This document shows positions 38,884-42,991 of a stretch of DNA of 42,991 bases, piece after piece. The notes under the pieces were generated by a model. It was not told where the DNA came from. It searched no databases and worked only from the letters and a program-made list of their open reading frames with translations. The position numbers were made by a program, and so were the translations under genes. The number at the start of each line of letters is the position of its first letter. Positions within the stretch are counted from its first letter, which is position 1. Source of the stretch: Bacillota bacterium (GTDB lineage: Bacteria > Bacillota > Clostridia > Oscillospirales > Oscillospiraceae); contig JAETOJ010000023.1 in NCBI GenBank assembly GCA_021768085.1, positions 1-42,991 of the forward strand, read 5' to 3'.

Positions 38884-40569
38884 TTGAAGAAAAAGCAGCC
38901 AAATGAGCAGAGAATTACTGCTCTCTATGCCAGATTGTCCCGTGACGATGAGAAAGAGGGCATCTCAGGTTCGATCCAGAATCAAAGAGCCATCTTGGAG
39001 AAATTCGCCGCAGACAACCACCTGCCCAATCCACGGTTTATGTTCGACGACGGATACTCGGGAGTTACGTTCACCCGTCCGGCCTTTATGGAGATCATGG
39101 AGCTGGCTGAACAGGGCCTTGTGGCAAATTTGGTGGTCAAAGATCACTCTCGGCTGGGCCGTAACCGCCTCGTGGTGGGTCAGCTCTTGGAAGAAGATTT
39201 TGTGCGGCTGAATGTGCGGTACATCGCCATCATGGACAATATCGACACCGCCAACGGGGTCAGCGACATCGTTCCCATGCAAGACCTCTTTAATGAATGG
39301 CACGCGAAAAATACGAGTGATAAGGTACGTCGTGTCATGCAGAGCCGGGGTAACGCCGGGATTCCGCTGACCACCAATCCGCCTTTTGGCTATAAGAAGG
39401 ACCCGGAGAACAAGAACAGGTGGATCGTGGACAAGCCAGCGGCGGAGATAGTACAGCGGATATTTCAGATGTGCGTCAGCGGCCTGGGGCCTATGCAAAT
39501 CGCCAAGCGGCTGAAAGCTGAGGGCGTGATGACCCCCAGCGAGTATCTGCACAACACTGGCATCAACTGTGCCAACAAGCCCCCGGCGTACCCCTGTAAC
39601 TGGAGTTCCGGCACAGTGGCGGGTATTCTGGACAGGCAGGAGTATGTGGGCGATACGGTGAACTTCCGTACCTATCGTCAGTCTTTTAAGCAGAAAAAGC
39701 AGTTGGACAGGCCGCAGGAGGACTGGAAAGTGTTTTCCGATACCCACCCCGCCATTATTGACAGGGAAACCTTCGCCCTTGTTCAAAGCCTCCGCCAGCA
39801 CCGCCGCAGGCCCACAAGGACGGGCGCTGTGAGTATGTTCTCAGGTTTATTGTACTGTGCTGATTGCGGCGAGAAACTGTATTACAGTGCCATGGGGAAC
39901 TATAAGCGGGAGCAGGCCAACTTCTTTTGTTCCAGCTACCGTAAGGCCCCCGGCGTATGTTCCGCTCACTATATCCGGGAACGCATTGTGGAGCAGTTGG
40001 TGTTGGAGGGTTTGCAGAGGTTGTTGTGGTACGTCCAGGTCTATGAAAAGCGGTTTGCCCAGGAGCAGATGGAGCGGTTCGGACTACAAGAGAAGAAAGA
40101 ACTGACCGCCAAGCGCCGGGAGTTGGACAAAGCCAAGCAGCGAGTGGTGGAGATCGACCAGCTTATCCAGAAAAGCTACGAGGATATGACGAAGGGCCTG
40201 CTGTCCGAGGAACGCTTTGCCACATTGACGGTATCGCTGGAAACCGAGCAGAAGCAGTTGAAAGCGGCTATCCCGGAGATGGAAGCCCGTCTGGACGCTA
40301 CTACGGATAAAGCCGCTGACTTGCAGCGGTTTATTGAGCGGGCCAGACAGGTGACCAGGCTGACGGAGCTGACGCCTGAGATCGTTCACGAGTTCATTGA
40401 CAAGATCGTGGTGTCCAAGCCGGAGAAGCTGGACGGCAAACGGCATCAGCGGGTGGATATTCACTACAACACTATTGGCTTGTGGGTAGCGCCGGAGCCG
40501 GAAACACTGGAACAGGAATATATGGCCTACTATCAGGCCATGCGGAAACGCAAGAAAAAGACAGCGTGA
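38884..40569 (+). CDS. Large serine recombinase (TnpX-like)
   Basis: A 561-residue site-specific recombinase that excises and inserts the element. The N-terminal resolvase domain has the catalytic Ser19 in LYARLSRDD and the DGYSGVTFTRPAF and KDHSRLGRNRL motifs. A recombinase domain follows (~170-290), then a zinc ribbon CADCGEKLYY...CSSY and a long coiled coil (~380-480). TTG start at 38884 with AAGGAG six bases upstream. It is the last gene of the element; the right end should lie within about 50 bases after the stop. Confidence 0.93.
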   Translation: MKKKQPNEQRITALYARLSRDDEKEGISGSIQNQRAILEKFAADNHLPNPRFMFDDGYSGVTFTRPAFMEIMELAEQGLVANLVVKDHSRLGRNRLVVGQLLEEDFVRLNVRYIAIMDNIDTANGVSDIVPMQDLFNEWHAKNTSDKVRRVMQSRGNAGIPLTTNPPFGYKKDPENKNRWIVDKPAAEIVQRIFQMCVSGLGPMQIAKRLKAEGVMTPSEYLHNTGINCANKPPAYPCNWSSGTVAGILDRQEYVGDTVNFRTYRQSFKQKKQLDRPQEDWKVFSDTHPAIIDRETFALVQSLRQHRRRPTRTGAVSMFSGLLYCADCGEKLYYSAMGNYKREQANFFCSSYRKAPGVCSAHYIRERIVEQLVLEGLQRLLWYVQVYEKRFAQEQMERFGLQEKKELTAKRRELDKAKQRVVEIDQLIQKSYEDMTKGLLSEERFATLTVSLETEQKQLKAAIPEMEARLDATTDKAADLQRFIERARQVTRLTELTPEIVHEFIDKIVVSKPEKLDGKRHQRVDIHYNTIGLWVAPEPETLEQEYMAYYQAMRKRKKKTA

Positions 40570-40614
40570 CAATCGCCACGCCGTCCTAAACAAAATGATT
40601 TTCACTTACAGACA

Positions 40615-40666
40615 CCGCCTCGGGGCACACTTCCTTACGGAGTGTGCCCTGAGGCGGCGCGTTTTT
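40615..40666 (+). terminator. Terminator at the right junction
   Basis: A 17-base stem (CCGCCTCGGGGCACACT with its complement, one wobble) has loop TCCTTACGG and is followed by CGCG and five T residues. It lies between the recombinase and the convergent TetR gene and probably stops transcription leaving the element. Confidence 0.75.
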
Positions 40667-41273
40667 AAGAATGGGGTTTTGCCTTCTCGGGCCGCAGGTA
40701 ACCGCTCAGGCCCACGCTAATAAACTGGAACACCGTATCCTCTGTCTCCTGGGTGTTGGGCAGCACACCCTCCACCACGTATTTGGCGTACATCACAGTG
40801 GAGGTGAGCACGTGGAGCCACAGCAGATCCTGATTGACCCTGCGCAGGCTGGGGAAGGTGTTCATAAAGGCCCGCACCATGCTGCCGAAGGTGTTGAAAT
40901 GGCTTCCGTCGTAGTGCTTGTAGAATTCAGGGAAGGCGGCGCTGTCCCGGAAGCGGTGGTAGAACACTGTTTCGTCCGGATGGGCCACCCAGAAGCGGAA
41001 GTAGGGCACCCACAAGCTCCTGACCGCCCCCATGGGGTCGGTCAGCATGATCAGAGGGTTGAACTTCAGATGCTCGAAAATCTCGGCCGCCTGCTGATCC
41101 ACGCTGGCAAAACAGGCCACCATCAGCTCGTCCTTGCTTTTGAAGTAGCGGTACATGGCCCCGGGGGAGATACCGGCCAGCTCGCTGATGTTCTGCACAC
41201 GGACGCCCTCCAGCCCATATTGCCGGACGGCCTTCATCGCCGCGGAGAGGATTCTGGTTTTGGTGTCGTCCAA
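40665..41273 (-). CDS. TetR-family transcriptional regulator
   Basis: A 202-residue regulator. The N-terminal DNA-binding helices are clear: TKTRILSAAMKAVRQYGLEG, VQNISELAGISPGAMYRYFKSKDEL. The C-terminal ligand domain is helical and not assignable to a subgroup. It is transcribed towards the mobile element and ends at the terminator. No target gene is obvious beside it; the next gene in the same direction upstream is a small membrane protein. Confidence 0.9.
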   Translation of the reverse strand: MDDTKTRILSAAMKAVRQYGLEGVRVQNISELAGISPGAMYRYFKSKDELMVACFASVDQQAAEIFEHLKFNPLIMLTDPMGAVRSLWVPYFRFWVAHPDETVFYHRFRDSAAFPEFYKHYDGSHFNTFGSMVRAFMNTFPSLRRVNQDLLWLHVLTSTVMYAKYVVEGVLPNTQETEDTVFQFISVGLSGYLRPEKAKPHS

Positions 41274-41406
41274 GTACGGCGCCTCCTCTCAAGATGCGGG
41301 CGAAGGTTTCTTAACAAGGGTATTATATACCATTACGCCTACAATAGCAATAGCTTTTTGTGCCCGGTAACGCTGGCCCAGGGGCGAGGACGGCACAGGA
41401 TCGCGG

Positions 41407-41868
41407 TCAGGGCCCCTGGATGGGGCGTTCCCCGGGCACCGGGCCGCTCCAGCGCCTCCCCCAGGCCGTGGCCCAGCGCTCACAGTACAGCGCGTCATAG
41501 GGGATCCCGCGCCTGCCCCGCCAGCCGGCAAAACAATGGCACCAAATGAGGCTTGGCACCGCCACCACAAGCCAGTACAGCGGGCCCAGCAGTAGGCACT
41601 GGATGGTGTGCCCGTATTCGTGGACCCAGAGACCAGGGTACTCGTCCGCGTTGGGGACGCTGAGAAACAGGAAGATGCCCAGGGACAGGCCCCCCCGGTT
41701 CCCCGGCAAGCAGGTCACAATGCCGTTGTGGAACCGGCGGACGGGGCAGCGTCCGCGGCAGCACAGAAACACCGCCAGACCCACCAGGTTTACTGGCAGC
41801 CCCCAGGTGAACTGGATCAGGTAAAAAAGAACCCTGGACCAGCCGGCGGCGCATCCGGTTTTGCGCAT
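41407..41868 (-). CDS. Small membrane protein with HExxH motif
   Basis: A 153-residue protein with about three hydrophobic segments. The motif LWVHEYGHTIQCLLLGPLY puts an HExxH zinc-type signature at the border of a membrane helix. Such 'HEYGH' proteins are common as small hypothetical proteins in gut bacteria; protease activity is not shown. A Cys-rich loop (CCRGRCPVRRF) lies before it. Start at 41868 with AAGGAGG 11 bases upstream; the longer frame is less likely. Confidence 0.65.
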   Translation of the reverse strand: MRKTGCAAGWSRVLFYLIQFTWGLPVNLVGLAVFLCCRGRCPVRRFHNGIVTCLPGNRGGLSLGIFLFLSVPNADEYPGLWVHEYGHTIQCLLLGPLYWLVVAVPSLIWCHCFAGWRGRRGIPYDALYCERWATAWGRRWSGPVPGERPIQGP

Positions 41869-42009
41869 GGGAAAGCCCCCTCCTTTCGGCGTCCCGTCGT
41901 CCACTCCCGGCGCCGCCATAAAAACCTGTCTATTTTAGTTGATTATACCATTTGCGCCCGGTTCTGTCCACCGGACCTTTTATTTGAAAGAAAGAAAACG
42001 CATATTCTC

Positions 42010-42038
42010 TTGCTTTTTTGGTTATTACCATATATAAT
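42010..42038 (+). promoter_or_regulatory. Sigma-A promoter of the DUF6465 gene
   Basis: TTGCTT (42010-42015), a 17-base spacer and a perfect TATAAT (42033-42038), about 48 bases before the start codon. Confidence 0.75.
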
Positions 42039-42086
42039 AGAACGTAGAAACTTGACCCGGCAAATTATAAAACAGGGGTGAATATC

Positions 42087-42434
42087 ATGGACAAGGAAAA
42101 AGTCATCGACACAGCCGCTGAGTCCGAGGCCAAACAGGAGCCCGACAAAAAGCCCGCGGCAGCGGAGAAAAAGCCCGCCGCGGAAAAGAAGTCCACTACA
42201 AGGGCCCGCAAGGAGAGCAAGCCCAAGGCGGACGACAGTCTGAAGCCCGTGGTTGTCTTGCAGTTCCAGGGCACTGAGGTGGATCTGGACGCGCTGGTGG
42301 CGGCAGCCAAGGCCGACTTCCGGCAGGCCAAGAAGCGCACGCCCATCACTGAGCTGAAGCTGTACGTCAAGCCGGAGGAGCGCATGGCCTACTATGTGGT
42401 GAACGAAAAGCATAACGGGAGCATTGCTTACTGA
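42087..42434 (+). CDS. DUF6465-family protein
   Basis: A 115-residue protein. The N-terminal ~50 residues are a Lys/Ala/Glu/Pro-rich charged tail. The C-terminal ~60 residues match DUF6465: VVVLQFQGTEVDLDALVAAAKADF, then ITELKLYVKPEERMAYYVVNE. The charged tail suggests nucleic-acid or polymer binding, but no function is known. AGGGGTG precedes the ATG at 42087. It has its own promoter and terminator, so it is monocistronic. Confidence 0.8.
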   Translation: MDKEKVIDTAAESEAKQEPDKKPAAAEKKPAAEKKSTTRARKESKPKADDSLKPVVVLQFQGTEVDLDALVAAAKADFRQAKKRTPITELKLYVKPEERMAYYVVNEKHNGSIAY

Positions 42435-42452
42435 CACCCACCCACGCCTTTC

Positions 42453-42492
42453 AAAAAAGCGGAGACGCTGTTGACAGCGTCTCCGCTTTTTT
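42453..42492. terminator. Bidirectional terminator
   Basis: Six A, a 12-base perfect stem GCGGAGACGCTG / CAGCGTCTCCGC with loop TTGA, then six T. It serves the DUF6465 gene and the convergent kinase gene. Confidence 0.92.
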
Positions 42493-42520
42493 GCCAGTGG
42501 CGTTTTCTATCGCGAGCCCG

Positions 42521-42991
42521 TTACCGCTGGATCCGGCCGGAGCCGTCGCCGCCGGCCAGCTTCTCCACTTCGGCCACGGTGACCATGTTGTAGTCCCCCT
42601 CGATGGAGTGCTTCAGGGCAGAGGCCGCCACGGCGAACTCCACCGCCGCCTGGGTGGACTTGCCGGTGAGCAGGGAGTAAATCAGCCCGCCGCCGAAGCT
42701 GTCGCCGCCGCCCACCCGGTCGATGATGTGCAGCTCGTACTTCTTGGAGAAGCAGTATTCGCCGGACGTCACGTCGTACAGCATGGCGCTCCAGCCGTTG
42801 TCGAAGGCGGAGTGGCTCTCCCGCAGGGTGATGGCCACCTTCTCGAAGCCGAACTTGTCCGCCAGCTGCTTGGCCACGGACTTGTAGCCCTCGTGGTTGA
42901 GCTCGCCGCCGTAGATGTCGGTGTTCTCCGCCTCAATGCCGAACACGTCCTTGGCGTCCTCCTCGTTGGAGATGCACACGTCCACGTACTG
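42521..42991 (-). CDS. kdgK: PfkB-family sugar kinase, probable 2-keto-3-deoxygluconate kinase (partial)
   Basis: Only the C-terminal 156 residues are in the window; the gene continues beyond 42991. VCISNEEDAKDVFGIEAE near the edge and DRVGGGDSFGGGLIYSLL, with the catalytic aspartate in GGGDSF, are typical of PfkB kinases. The overall match (LRESHSAFDNGWSAMLYD, SALKHSIEGDYNMV) is closest to KdgK, which phosphorylates 2-keto-3-deoxygluconate in uronate breakdown. The stop at 42521 lies 28 bases from the shared terminator. Confidence 0.82.
   Translation of the reverse strand, partial: QYVDVCISNEEDAKDVFGIEAENTDIYGGELNHEGYKSVAKQLADKFGFEKVAITLRESHSAFDNGWSAMLYDVTSGEYCFSKKYELHIIDRVGGGDSFGGGLIYSLLTGKSTQAAVEFAVAASALKHSIEGDYNMVTVAEVEKLAGGDGSGRIQR

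Larger units (their letters stand above)
30515..40610 (+). mobile_element. Tn4451-type integrative mobilizable element with defence-like cargo
   Basis: TnpV-like, MobC-like, relaxase, TnpW-like and large serine recombinase genes define the element, as in the Tn4451/TnpX group. All genes are on the plus strand, whereas the flanking chromosomal genes are on the minus strand. Cargo between tnpV and the mob region is clearly AT-rich, while the mob/recombinase backbone has intermediate composition and the chromosome is very GC-rich. Ends are approximate: they are set by composition and by the nearest chromosomal genes, and I could not identify exact target duplications or the core dinucleotide. 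No type IV secretion genes are present, so transfer would need a helper. Confidence 0.8.

Noticed and set aside
30515-40610. Full conjugative element
   Set aside because: No VirB4, coupling protein or other type IV secretion genes are present; only mobilization functions were found.

Overview
The window looks like a chromosome segment of a GC-rich Clostridia member, most likely Oscillospiraceae (Flavonifractor/Lawsonibacter-like). This is inferred from very GC-rich codon use, sigma-A promoters, strong AGGAGG ribosome sites, SLH surface anchoring, anaerobic (Cbi-type) cobalamin genes and a Tn4451-type mobilizable element. The genus assignment is inference only.

Layout. 1-610: repeat-rich spacer with three large palindromes. 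611-2206: a beta-CASP metallo-beta-lactamase RNase-like gene. 2380-8785 (minus strand): a cobalamin-riboswitch-controlled operon encoding a secreted, SLH-anchored CbiK-type cobaltochelatase, a lipoprotein sharing the chelatase's C-terminal domain, and a binding-protein-dependent ABC transporter. A palindromic MITE-like element lies in the leader between the riboswitch terminator and the chelatase. 8813-9841: cbiG with its own divergent promoter. 9937-25071 (plus strand): a second cobalamin riboswitch followed by 17 tightly packed genes, cbiD-L-F-H-J-ET-A-cobT-U-S-(short cobU paralogue)-cobC-cbiB-cobD-cbiP-C-cobA, ending in a strong terminator. Together with cbiG these cover cobalt-precorrin-2 to adenosylcobalamin. 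The upstream tetrapyrrole steps and a cobalt importer are not in the window, and the only metal-insertion enzyme present is the surface chelatase.

25084-30293 (minus strand): a six-gene envelope operon (LURP-one-like protein, membrane-anchored SGNH hydrolase, CmpB-type membrane protein, DUF5684-like membrane protein, membrane-anchored alpha/beta hydrolase, second CmpB protein).

About 30515-40610: an integrative mobilizable element of the Tn4451 type (tnpV, mobC, relaxase, tnpW, large serine recombinase). Its AT-rich cargo holds a putative type II restriction-modification set (HTH regulator, C5 methyltransferase, DUF4928 protein, Vsr), a TIGR02391/Ymh protein and an unrecognised 491-residue protein with a PD-(D/E)XK-like C-terminus. 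Before the mob genes come a structured RNA-like hairpin with its own promoter and terminator and a cluster of six inverted repeats of two kinds. 40665-42991: chromosomal genes resume with a TetR regulator, a small HExxH membrane protein, a DUF6465 protein and the C-terminal part of a PfkB sugar kinase cut by the window edge.

The most unusual features are the surface cobaltochelatase/transport operon and the uncharacterised, possibly defensive, cargo of the mobilizable element.
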